Shown one piece after another: positions 14,806 through 23,400 of a stretch of 30,207 nucleotides of DNA. Both the position numbers and the translations under genes were made by a program. A model generated the notes under the pieces. That model was given only the letters and a program-made list of their open reading frames with translations, was not told the DNA's origin and made no database searches. The stretch is from Candidatus Woesearchaeota archaeon (GTDB lineage Archaea; Nanobdellota; Nanobdellia; Woesearchaeales; JACRKL01). Where the stretch lies: assembly GCA_016219795.1 (NCBI GenBank), contig JACRKK010000030.1, positions 1 through 30,207 on the forward strand, given 5' to 3'. Positions within the stretch are counted from its first letter, which is position 1. Every line of letters starts with the position of its first letter.

Positions 14806-16671
14806 TTACTTACTGTCTCTTTTGAAGAATTCTGCAATGCTTCCTATAAAATCCTGTTTGATAGCAAGGTCCATCTCTTGGGGAAAACATCGGAAATACC
14901 GTGGCCAGGTATATCGCTTATCCAAAAACACCACTACCCCACGGTCTGTCTCGCTGCGGATGCATCTGCCTGCTCCTTGCAGCGTCTTGTTGAACGCAGG
15001 AAAGAGATACCCATAATCCCATCCTTTGCCAAACTTTCGGTCATAGTAATCGATAAGTGCCTTAATAACGATGTCCGGCGGCTGGAGGGGCAACCCCACA
15101 ATCACCACCCCATTCAGAAAATCTCCAGGGAGATCTATGCCCTCGGCAAAATTAGCACCCATCACTCCCAGAAGTGCAGCTCCTGTCTTCCTATAAGACT
15201 TGAAATTCTCCAGAAACTCAGCTTTCTCCTGTTTGGTCATCTGCATCTGCTCCTGAAAGATGGTCTTTTTGCAGTCCTGCATATAAGGATAAACCAAATC
15301 ACGTAGAGGATAACTGGGGAAAAAAACCGCAACATTGCCGGGAATATTCTCGGCAAGGGAGGAGACAATACCTCCAATTTCCTTAAACTGCGCAGGAGAG
15401 CGCTCCTCATAGCGCGTGGTGGTTTTGGGTATGACCAGCGTGAGCTTGTTGTTTTTAGGAAACGGGCTCTCAAATACTTTGAGGGTTGTGTTCTTGGGAA
15501 ACCCAAGCAAGTCCCGATACATCTCTGGAGGATGCAACGTTCCGGACATAAGAATAGTGGCGTGCGTCTTTGCAATGATGGCTCCTGCAACAATGTTAGG
15601 GTCAAGACAGGCATAGGTCAGCGTTGTCGAGGGCTCCCCATGAAAAGAGGAGGATTCTATATACCTCAAAAAACCGTCATCTTGACCCTGCCACCCTTCC
15701 AGAAACGAAGCCACAGAACGCAGGGAAGACTGGCGCTGGGCTGCAAGGACTGTATCCCCCGCAAAGGTGATGTCCTCTATAAGGGTTTCATACTCCGCAA
15801 CAGCACTGACTTTATTGAAAAAATCGTCGTGAGATACCTGCTTCTGACTCTTGACGTCTTCTGCCAGTTGCAGAAGGACTTCCTGCAACCGCACGATATG
15901 CTCCATCACCTCAGGAAACTGGTGCTGCTTTGCTTCCTTGATGGCCCTCTTGAGCATGAAGCTTGTCAACCGTAGGCTGAGCAGATCCCGTATCCTGTCT
16001 GGGAGGTTGTGGCCCTCATCAATAATCAGAATAGCCTCTTCCAGCTTTTTTCCTGTTTTTGCAAAAAAGTGATCGCTTACTTTTGGATGGAAGATATAAT
16101 AGTAATCTGCAACAATCACATTGGATGAAGAGGCTAGAGGAAGCACAAGTTCATAAGAGCAAAGCTCATCTTTTTTTGCTTCGTGCATCAGGTCCTCGGT
16201 GTGCATGGGTGACTGGTCAATCAGTGAGTGCAGCACCTGTGTTGCAAGCTTGGTAAGCTTGTTTTCTGTCCGGGTATTGTTATAGTAGGTGCATTGGCCA
16301 TCTTCCCTCAACTTTTTGCAGTACTCTGTAAAATCCGAGGTGGAAAGTTTTGCTGCATGCTCCTGGCTGCACATCCATTTTTTGCCGATCATATCTGCGG
16401 CAGGTATCTTCTTGCCGGATTTCTCTTTTATTTTCCTCAAAGTGTCTATGGCAATCCGATGCTGGGTATGCCTGGAGGTCAGGAAAAACACCGTCTTGTC
16501 ATGCTCCATCCCAAAAGCAAGGGCAGGGGCAAGAGCTGCTGCGGTCTTGCCAAGTCCAGTGGGGGCATGGACAATAAGATGAGATTTGGATGCAATAGCC
16601 TCTGCAACAGCATCCATGCATTCTTTTTGCACATTTCTTATCTGCTCATGGGGAAATAAGGAAGAGGCCAT
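14806..16671 (-). CDS. XPD/DinG-like iron-sulfur DNA helicase (superfamily 2)
   Basis: This is a 5'-3' DNA helicase of the XPD/Rad3/DinG group, acting in repair or in resolving unusual DNA structures. Numbered from the ATG at 16671 (621 residues): Walker A APTGLGKT (36-43); four cysteines expected to hold the 4Fe-4S cluster at C101, C118, C127 and C171; DEGH box at 218-221; motif III-like LMSGTLH; and motif VI QGAGRCIRSETDRG near the C-terminus. I prefer 16671 to the ATG four codons earlier because a TATA box lies 22-29 nt upstream, which fits leaderless initiation. Archaeal XPD proteins are usually 550-650 residues, so the length is normal. The specific role (repair or general) cannot be told from context. 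Confidence 0.9.
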   Translation of the reverse strand: MASSLFPHEQIRNVQKECMDAVAEAIASKSHLIVHAPTGLGKTAAALAPALAFGMEHDKTVFFLTSRHTQHRIAIDTLRKIKEKSGKKIPAADMIGKKWMCSQEHAAKLSTSDFTEYCKKLREDGQCTYYNNTRTENKLTKLATQVLHSLIDQSPMHTEDLMHEAKKDELCSYELVLPLASSSNVIVADYYYIFHPKVSDHFFAKTGKKLEEAILIIDEGHNLPDRIRDLLSLRLTSFMLKRAIKEAKQHQFPEVMEHIVRLQEVLLQLAEDVKSQKQVSHDDFFNKVSAVAEYETLIEDITFAGDTVLAAQRQSSLRSVASFLEGWQGQDDGFLRYIESSSFHGEPSTTLTYACLDPNIVAGAIIAKTHATILMSGTLHPPEMYRDLLGFPKNTTLKVFESPFPKNNKLTLVIPKTTTRYEERSPAQFKEIGGIVSSLAENIPGNVAVFFPSYPLRDLVYPYMQDCKKTIFQEQMQMTKQEKAEFLENFKSYRKTGAALLGVMGANFAEGIDLPGDFLNGVVIVGLPLQPPDIVIKALIDYYDRKFGKGWDYGYLFPAFNKTLQGAGRCIRSETDRGVVVFLDKRYTWPRYFRCFPQEMDLAIKQDFIGSIAEFFKRDSK

Positions 16672-16692
16672 CCCCCTAGGCATTGGAACCTC

Positions 16693-16700
16693 TTATATAA
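16693..16700 (-). promoter_or_regulatory. TATA box of the helicase/nucleotidyltransferase unit
   Basis: TTATATAA (self-complementary) lies 22-29 nt before the ATG at 16671. It helps to decide the helicase start, since the ATG at 16683 would be only about 10 nt away. Confidence 0.5.
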
Positions 16701-16726
16701 TCTTTGTGGAACAAAAAGGCAAAGCA

Positions 16727-16734
16727 TATAAATA
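16727..16734 (+). promoter_or_regulatory. TATA box of the TIM-barrel gene
   Basis: TATAAATA lies 21-28 nt before the ATG at 16755, pointing to a leaderless transcript. It supports 16755 over the upstream ATG at 16704, which would precede the promoter. Confidence 0.55.
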
Positions 16735-16754
16735 AGAAGCACCAAGAAAAAGCC

Positions 16755-18980
16755 ATGATATTCAACAGTTCAGATGTGCCTATTCGCAGCAGTTACGAAA
16801 GTGCACCGCTTGGCATTCCTCCGGATGAGATGCCAGGCGAGATTTCTGAAAGCAGGGTCCCCAACGATTTAGGGTTAAGCATTAAGGATATAGGTATGAG
16901 CGTGCCTATGGGCATCAGCGCAGGCAACGTCCCTGGCGTTGCCGCAAAGATTAGAAGCGGTGCCGGCCACCTTGAGATTCAGTTTCCCGGCTCTTTTTCT
17001 GGTCAGCGAAATGCCCAGACCCCTGAAATGTACGGCAAAGATGCGAGACAGGCGTTGCGCGAATTGGCAGAGGCAAACGAAGTAAAGCTTACCACCCACG
17101 CTGCGTTTGGCGTCATGGGTATGATGGGGCAGAACCAGCAGGGCCAGTTCTCATTGACACGGGCACAGATGGCAGCGCATGAAGTGGAACGGGCCATTGA
17201 TTTTGCAGCAGACACTGCAGGTGGAGGTGCAGTCGTATTGCACTCCGGAGAATTTGAGCGTCCGCTGACAGACATGGTCCTTGATGACCACACAGGGCGG
17301 CAAAACCTTTCACGAGACCAAGAGGGTAGGTTGCTCTTTAAGCAGAAAAAAACGGAAGTATGGGATGCAGTCTGGCAGATGTTGGATGACCGTACCTCCC
17401 AGATGATGGAGACTGTCGAGAAAGACCGTCTGGTGGCACAACCGGTCTGGAAAGTTGCAACTAAGGATTACTGGGGTGTTGATAACACCGATACTGATGA
17501 AAAGAATGCAAAGAAGGTGCTCATCAAGAAAGGAGACTACGTTGATTATGAGGGAAGAAAAATCCTTGACCCCTATGATCCCAAGAGCGGCAGGGTTCCT
17601 GAATATGACCGAGACACAGGCAGATTTAAGACCCGATTGTATCACTTTGATGATTTCAGAAAAGAATCAGAGGAATATAACAAATGGCTGGAACAGAAAT
17701 ACCTGCGTGATAAAGGACGAAAGCCCGGCTTCTATGAAAAAGTTTATCCCGAAGAGATGTTTATCCGCGCAACGTTGCACACCCAGGCTGGCCACTCTCG
17801 AGGTTGGGCACTCCAATATGGAGAGCACGTGGATCAGCATCTCAAAAATATTGACAAGATAAAGAAAGCGCTGGAGTTCTACAACCAGATTAAAGAGAAA
17901 GTGCCAGAGAGCGAGCACTGGAAACTTATGAAGCAGTCAGGGTATGATATTACGGGAGGACTTACGCCTCCAGATACTAAAGCACCATGGGATGCACTGC
18001 AGGAAGCGCTTAACAGGGAGCGCAAATCGCTGGAGTTTGCAAGGCAGGCATCTGCTTCACAGGAACAACAGGCAGAAGATACTGAAGAGACTGCACGTCA
18101 TCTGGTAACACCCATCAAAAGATTGGAGCGTGAAGGAATCAGGCATTATGCTGAATTAGGTATTCATGCATTCCGGCGGAGCAAAGATCCAAACAACCCT
18201 GTGTTTGTTGCCATTGAAAACCTATTCCCCGAAAAATTCGGAAGCCATCCTCAAGAGCTCAAATGGATTGTCCAGAAGACTAGGCAGCGATTTGTTGATA
18301 TTCTCACTTCTCAATATATGGATCTTGGCGATTCCAAACGCCAACTGCATCGCCGGCCCGAGGATACCGATGAAAGTTTTGATAAGAAAATGTGGGGGGA
18401 GAATAAGTTCTTTGTTCCTGGTATCACCAAAGATGAAGCACAGAAACTTGCGGAGCGTCACATCGCAGCCACCTTTGACACTGGTCACGTCAACCTCTGG
18501 AGAAAGTATTGGCAGGACAATCCAAGGCTTTCCCCAGATCAAAATGATGAGGCGTTCCGGCAATGGCTGATTACCCAGGTACAAGACCTAGCTGAACATA
18601 AAATCATTGGCCATATGCATCTCTCAGACAATTACGGATATCATGATGACCACCTTGCGCCAGGCCAGGGGACCTCTCCGGTCAAGGAAATAGTGGAGAA
18701 ACTCAGGAAATTTGATTTTAAGGGGAATTATACTGTAGAGCCTGGTGCAGATGCCACCACAGACAATTCTGATTTCCACGGCCTGATGAAGACCTGGAGA
18801 CATTTTGGGACGCCGGTGTATGGGTATGGTGGCGGAAGCATAGGTGTTGGTGCTCCTGCACGGACGTGGACAGATGTGCAGCACTCCTATTTTGGCATGA
18901 CCGCACCACCCTATTTCGTATTTGGGTCGTATTCTCCCAGCCAGGACTGGAGCCTCTGGAGCCAGGTTCCGATGGAGTAA
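16755..18980 (+). CDS. Xylose-isomerase-like TIM-barrel protein with a large insertion
   Basis: The 741-residue protein has the sequence pattern of the AP-endonuclease-2 (endonuclease IV / sugar isomerase) barrel. LTTHAAFG (112-119) and VVLHSGEF (160-167) form early strands. The metal-site elements come late: VAIENLFPE (485-493, E487), ATFDTGHVNLW (572-582, D575 and H578), GHMHLSDNYGYHDDH (619-633) and YTVEPGAD (659-666). About 300 residues lie between VVLHSGEF and VAIENL, far more than usual; this insertion is charged, Lys/Glu/Asp-rich and partly helical. The C-terminus (680-741) is Gly/aromatic-rich. Enzymatic activity on a sugar, phosphosugar or abasic DNA is possible; the substrate is unknown. 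It precedes the NYN nuclease gene. Confidence 0.8.
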   Translation: MIFNSSDVPIRSSYESAPLGIPPDEMPGEISESRVPNDLGLSIKDIGMSVPMGISAGNVPGVAAKIRSGAGHLEIQFPGSFSGQRNAQTPEMYGKDARQALRELAEANEVKLTTHAAFGVMGMMGQNQQGQFSLTRAQMAAHEVERAIDFAADTAGGGAVVLHSGEFERPLTDMVLDDHTGRQNLSRDQEGRLLFKQKKTEVWDAVWQMLDDRTSQMMETVEKDRLVAQPVWKVATKDYWGVDNTDTDEKNAKKVLIKKGDYVDYEGRKILDPYDPKSGRVPEYDRDTGRFKTRLYHFDDFRKESEEYNKWLEQKYLRDKGRKPGFYEKVYPEEMFIRATLHTQAGHSRGWALQYGEHVDQHLKNIDKIKKALEFYNQIKEKVPESEHWKLMKQSGYDITGGLTPPDTKAPWDALQEALNRERKSLEFARQASASQEQQAEDTEETARHLVTPIKRLEREGIRHYAELGIHAFRRSKDPNNPVFVAIENLFPEKFGSHPQELKWIVQKTRQRFVDILTSQYMDLGDSKRQLHRRPEDTDESFDKKMWGENKFFVPGITKDEAQKLAERHIAATFDTGHVNLWRKYWQDNPRLSPDQNDEAFRQWLITQVQDLAEHKIIGHMHLSDNYGYHDDHLAPGQGTSPVKEIVEKLRKFDFKGNYTVEPGADATTDNSDFHGLMKTWRHFGTPVYGYGGGSIGVGAPARTWTDVQHSYFGMTAPPYFVFGSYSPSQDWSLWSQVPME

Positions 18981-19001
18981 GCAAGAGTATGAAAGAGTAA
19001 T

Positions 19002-19010
19002 ATTTATAAA
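19002..19010 (+). promoter_or_regulatory. TATA box of the NYN nuclease gene
   Basis: ATTTATAAA lies about 90 nt before the ATG at 19096. Transcription would start near 19032-19036, just before the hairpin at 19043-19084, so this gene, unlike its neighbours, would have a structured leader of about 60 nt. Confidence 0.45.
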
Positions 19011-19042
19011 GTTTGCAATGTTATTACTTCTTGTAATGTTAA

Positions 19043-19084
19043 AGGGGGCGAGCAAAGTTTTATGCTTTGCTCATTGAGCCCCCT
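19043..19084 (+). promoter_or_regulatory. Long hairpin in the leader of the NYN nuclease gene
   Basis: Two stacked perfect stems, AGGGGGC/GCCCCCT (19043-19049, 19078-19084) and GAGCAAAG/CTTTGCTC (19050-19057, 19065-19072), are separated by a 5-nt bulge and closed by a 7-nt loop. There is no T tract after it and the ATG follows 11 nt later. A terminator for the TIM-barrel gene is possible, but its place downstream of a TATA box suggests a 5' leader element. Confidence 0.45.
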
Positions 19085-19095
19085 CTTATAATCCT

Positions 19096-19878
19096 ATGAA
19101 ATTGATGATTTTTTGTGATTTGGAGAATTTTAGGCATAGTATTCAGAAGATGTTCTCAGATGAGTTTAAGGTGGATGTATTTTTTTCAAAATTTTATAAG
19201 AAATTAATTGAAAAGGTTGTTGAACGATTAGAAACTAACATCCAGAATCCCTGCCTTATTCGTGCATATCTTTATACAGGGCAGTACACAGAAAGCCAGA
19301 TTAACAAGGCGAAAAAACATTTAAGGGAGATACCTAACCAACTGCAAAAACATTCCGATAAAATAAAAAAATTAGAATTGAATTTCAAGTCTGAAAAAAT
19401 TGAGGCCAAAAGAAAAAAAATAGAATTCCAATTAAAAAAGGAGAAATCAAGGATACTAACTTCGGAGAGGATTCAGCTATTAAGCCAGGAGATTGAAAAC
19501 GCAGAATATAGAAAGAAATCGCAAGAGGATTTATTCCGAAAGATAGGATATTATGATCTTTTGGAATTAAAACTAAAACCCTTAAAGTATTCCTTTAAAG
19601 ACCTGAGATTTTTGCAGAAAGGCACTGATGTAGAGATGGCAGTGGACATCGTGAATTTTGCTCATTTTAATAATTATGATGTGGCCATCATATGCACGGG
19701 TGACCTGGATTTGTTGGAATCTTGCCGACTCATAAAGACATTAGGGAAAACGTTTGTTCTTGTAAGCCATAGATTACAGGTAGGAGACAAAATGATACAA
19801 GAATCGGACTATTATCTTGATGTTGAAGAATTCAGTGAAGAAGATTTTAACGAGATTGCTGAAGTAACGCCCATTTGA
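19096..19878 (+). CDS. NYN-domain (PIN-like) ribonuclease with coiled-coil insertion
   Basis: The 260-residue protein has the acidic metal-binding set of NYN/LabA-DUF88 nucleases: D8 in IFCDLENFR, D178 and D184 in KGTDVEMAVDIV, and D203/D205 in CTGDLDLLE. These point to a Mg-dependent RNase. Between the first strand and the KGTD motif lies an unusually long, Lys/Glu-rich stretch (about 66-148) predicted to form a coiled coil. This may mediate dimerisation or partner binding. It is preceded by its own TATA box and a leader hairpin. The downstream methyltransferase gene follows within about 15 nt, so the two are probably one operon and may both act on RNA. Confidence 0.82.
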   Translation: MKLMIFCDLENFRHSIQKMFSDEFKVDVFFSKFYKKLIEKVVERLETNIQNPCLIRAYLYTGQYTESQINKAKKHLREIPNQLQKHSDKIKKLELNFKSEKIEAKRKKIEFQLKKEKSRILTSERIQLLSQEIENAEYRKKSQEDLFRKIGYYDLLELKLKPLKYSFKDLRFLQKGTDVEMAVDIVNFAHFNNYDVAIICTGDLDLLESCRLIKTLGKTFVLVSHRLQVGDKMIQESDYYLDVEEFSEEDFNEIAEVTPI

Positions 19879-19884
19879 GGAGGT
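19879..19884 (+). promoter_or_regulatory. Strong Shine-Dalgarno without a canonical start codon
   Basis: GGAGGT lies immediately after the NYN gene's TGA. At the ideal 7-nt spacing the in-frame codon is ATT (19892); no ATG, GTG or TTG in the methyltransferase frame occurs before the TTG at 19955. This site decides the start question for the next gene. Confidence 0.5.
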
Positions 19885-19891
19885 ATTTAGA

Positions 19892-20431
19892 ATTCACATT
19901 GACCGCCAATTCAGGTTCATCAAACAACACTATGATGCGTATTATGCCTTTCTTTTGAAGCAGGGAAAACTTCCTATCAAAGATACAGGCATTGGATTCT
20001 GGGGCGCAGCGCACAGCGATGATCTTTTTTTGCTGTTCACCAAGCTTCAGCTTGGCCGCTTTCGCCACCTCCTGGACCTGGGCTCAGGAGATGGCAAGGT
20101 TGTGCTGCTTGCCAGCCTCTTTACCCAAGCAACAGGGATTGAGTTTCATGCAGGACTCCATAAGGTTGCAGAGGCCATACATAAAAAATGCAGTCATCTT
20201 CCCTTAAAGGGGGTGCGCTTTTTGCAAGGTGATTTTATGCAGCATCCGTTTTCGGACTATGATGTGTTGTTCATCAACCCTGATAAGCCCATGAAAGTGC
20301 TTGAAGAGAAGATAAAAAAAGAGTTCCACGGGCTATTAGTGGTGCATGGTGCGCATTTCCATCCAACCTCTATTCCCAAGAAAGAAAAACTGGACGTTAA
20401 TGGGACATATATTACGGTGTATGACCTCTAA
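19892..20431 (+). CDS. Class I SAM-dependent methyltransferase
   Basis: A Rossmann-type methyltransferase: motif I is LLDLGSGDGKVVLLAS, followed by TGIEFHAGL (acidic end of strand 2), VRFLQGDFM and YDVLFINPD. The C-terminal strands end in TYITVYDL. The substrate is unknown. From a conventional TTG at 19955 the product is 158 residues, but the frame is open further up and encodes a protein-like stretch (HIDRQFRFIKQHYDAYYAFL) that joins smoothly to the FWGAA region. I therefore place the start at ATT 19892 (179 residues), 7 nt after GGAGGT. ATT is a rare start codon, so 19955 remains possible. It follows the NYN nuclease gene closely. Confidence 0.75.
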   Translation: MHIDRQFRFIKQHYDAYYAFLLKQGKLPIKDTGIGFWGAAHSDDLFLLFTKLQLGRFRHLLDLGSGDGKVVLLASLFTQATGIEFHAGLHKVAEAIHKKCSHLPLKGVRFLQGDFMQHPFSDYDVLFINPDKPMKVLEEKIKKEFHGLLVVHGAHFHPTSIPKKEKLDVNGTYITVYDL

Positions 20432-20454
20432 TTCCCATAGCATAGAATTCTCAC

Positions 20455-23400
20455 TCAGCATCCATGCGTCGGATACTTCGTTGCATCTGCATCATCGCAG
20501 TCAGGTATTGCACGCTGGCCTGAGGGGGTAAAGGTGCCACGTCCATCGGGACATGCGACAGTAAAGCCGTCACCATCTTGATCAAAAGTTTCGTCAGCTA
20601 GGCCATCGCAGTTGTTGTCCTTGTGGTCGCAGCTGACTTCTGCATCCGGTTCGTAATCGGGAACTGCGCTGTAATCGCAGTCGCCCCATGCACCTGCGGT
20701 ACATAACTGGATGCCGTTTTTGCAGACGCCTTTTTGGGTGGTGCAGGGACGTGTGATGCCTCCTACACAAGTGCAGCCCTCATCTACCGTGCCATCGCAG
20801 TCGTTGTCTTTACCATCGCAGGTGGTTTCTGTTGTCTGGTAATCAGATCCGTATTCGGTTGCAGTGCAAACGGGGAATGCTCCGCTGGTGCAGGAAACGG
20901 TCTTGTCTACACATACCCCCAACTGTTTGTCGCAGAGTTTGGGAGCAATGTTTTCGTCCGTTTCTCCATTACAGTCGTTGTCTTTGGCGTCGCACTTGGT
21001 TTCTGTGGCTTCATAGCCCGGTATAGCGGTAAATGGTGAGCATGGTTCCCAGGTGCCTGTATTAGAACAGGTTTTGGTAGCTTGCTGGCAGAGTCCTGAT
21101 AAATCTGTGCAGGTGGTGACATTACCGGGTATGCATTGCACGGTTTTGCAGACGCTGTTTTCACAGACTGCAGACAGGCAGTCGGTGTTTGCTGCGCATG
21201 CTTTTCCGTCTGCACAATCCAAGCACGAGCCGCCGCAATCCACATCGGTTTCGTCCAGATTCTTGACGGTGTCTGTGCAGCTGGGTGGAGCAGGTGGTGG
21301 AGGACAGGCACTGGCCTGGCAGGTGTCGCTGCAGCAGGAGCTGCCTGGGTCGCAGACTGTGTTGCCGCAGTTGCAGGATTCTGCGGAGACCGTTGCATTG
21401 ACCTGACATAACGGTAAATTACAGGGCAGAGTGCTGCAAGTGCTTCCACAGCAATATTGAGTGGCATTGCAGCTGTTCGTTGGTCCGCAGAGGCAGTCGT
21501 TTTCTGCAGGGTCAAAGGCAGTCCAGCTTTCACAGACAGGAGGATGGAAACAGGTGGTCTGAGTCCCGTTACTGGTGCCGATGGTTGCGCAGATGGCATT
21601 GAAGTTGCCCTGCATCCGCACAGAGGTGTTGGCAAAGGAGGTGGAGTTGGTGAAGGAAAGGATGCCCAGCGCAACAGGTGCGCTTCGGGCAGAAGGATTG
21701 TTGGATGCAGGATTCGGAAGGCTGGCAAGGAAATAGGTGTAGTTGATGGCATAGGTGCTTCTTCCCCCAAGGTTTTCCACGCCCTGAGTGATGTTGCAAT
21801 GCTGGATGGAACCGGAATACGAGTATTTGAACCATCCGCCGCCTACGGTTTCTTTTTCCTGGGTGATAAACTGCCCGTCATACGATGTGCGGTTGTCATC
21901 TGCGCATGGCGTGCCTGCGGCAGATGGTGGCGGCGGCACTACAGACGATTTGCAGACGCCTTCACAGTGACGCTCTATCTCATCCTGGACTTTGCTTCCG
22001 ATAATCATATTGAGGATGATAGCAAACGCCTGATACATCTGCCCCTGCACCATTTCCACAGTCCAGGGATTGTTGAATGGGATGCCACCGTCTTCCTTTA
22101 TCTTCTGTTGGGCGTTATTAAAATCAGCTGCAGCTCCCGATAATGTTGCAGCTCCCCCATTAGCATCTTGCCATGTTTTACCACCATCTGATGAGGTTAA
22201 AACGACGACATTCCCTCCAGAATCTTGATAGGTTAGAGTTGGATTTCCCTGAGGTGGAAAACTAAATTTTAAATTTCCTAGACCGCCTTTATTTGTATAA
22301 ACCAGAGTGCCAGTGGCTGCATCTCTACTTGCGGTCCAAGTGATGCCTGTGTTAGGTTTTTCCCCCCCTATATTAAACTCTGCCGGTATATCTTTCCCCC
22401 CAAAAGTATAATAGACGGGTTTTCCATCAATGGATGCTGTTGCGTACCCCTTTTCATTCCACGTCCAAACCAACGGGTTGCCGCCGCTTGTTCCTGCTGC
22501 TGCACCCCCAAACGGATTAATGTTGCCTTTGGGCGTCATGGAATATGTATGCCCCGCAGGCGTATTGCTTGGCGGCCCGTTAACAGTGATGGGATTGTGT
22601 GTAGGCGATTTTCCTTTAGATCCTTTCGTGCCAAAACTCCACATCCGTCCCCAATTCCACCCGTTGTTGGCATTAGCCCAGGAAGCATAGCTTGGGTCAT
22701 AAAAGTTCCAGTAGTTAGTCATCTTCGCATCACTCATCATCTTCTGGAATTTGTCTTTGTAATCACCGCACTGGCTTGCGCTGTCCATACGCTTTGCGTC
22801 TTCAATCCATTTTATTGCTGCCTGCAACGTCATGGCCGCAAACCCCGCCTGCACCAACGAAAGTAAAACACCCAGCGTCGGGCCTATCTTCATGGCAGCT
22901 TTCTCACTGACAATCTTGGCAAAGAGGAATGCAAGTCCCCGTGCAATCAGACTGACAATGATACCCATAAACATCCCGTAGAACGCGCCTCGCCAGTAAG
23001 TGCAGGAACTCCTGCAATACATATTATCACAAATCGAAGGCGAGACGCCTGCGTTGCACGCTTCGCTTCTGCAGCAGGCGTCCATGGAATACACTGCCCG
23101 CAGCTTATAGAGATTGTACATAATGCCTGTAAAGCTTAAGCAGAGAGAAGCAATGTAGATACTGGAATAGGGGGAGATGCCTGCAAGGGAGGTGGCAGCA
23201 ACCTGACCGCCTGCACTTCCACTCGTTGGAGAACCCAATGCGTTTTTCGCAAGTCCGCACCACCCTTCACCCATGAGATCAACGGAAATAAGCTTTGCAG
23301 GTTTATAAAAGGTGTCCCATGCATTAATCCATCCAAAATTGGCGGCACATATTGCTGATGTGTATGGCTGACCTTTGCAGCTGCCATCAATAGGATACCC

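Noticed and set aside
14491..15306. 271-codon plus-strand ORF opposite the nucleotidyltransferase and helicase
   Set aside because: It overlaps two genes with clear conserved motifs on the other strand and has no family-like features or promoter of its own.
20907..21770. 287-codon ORF in another frame of the Cys-rich gene
   Set aside because: It lies wholly inside the 1109-residue gene on the same strand, and its Pro/Ser/Thr/Ala-rich translation is the typical frame-shifted shadow of a Cys/Gly-rich repeat region.
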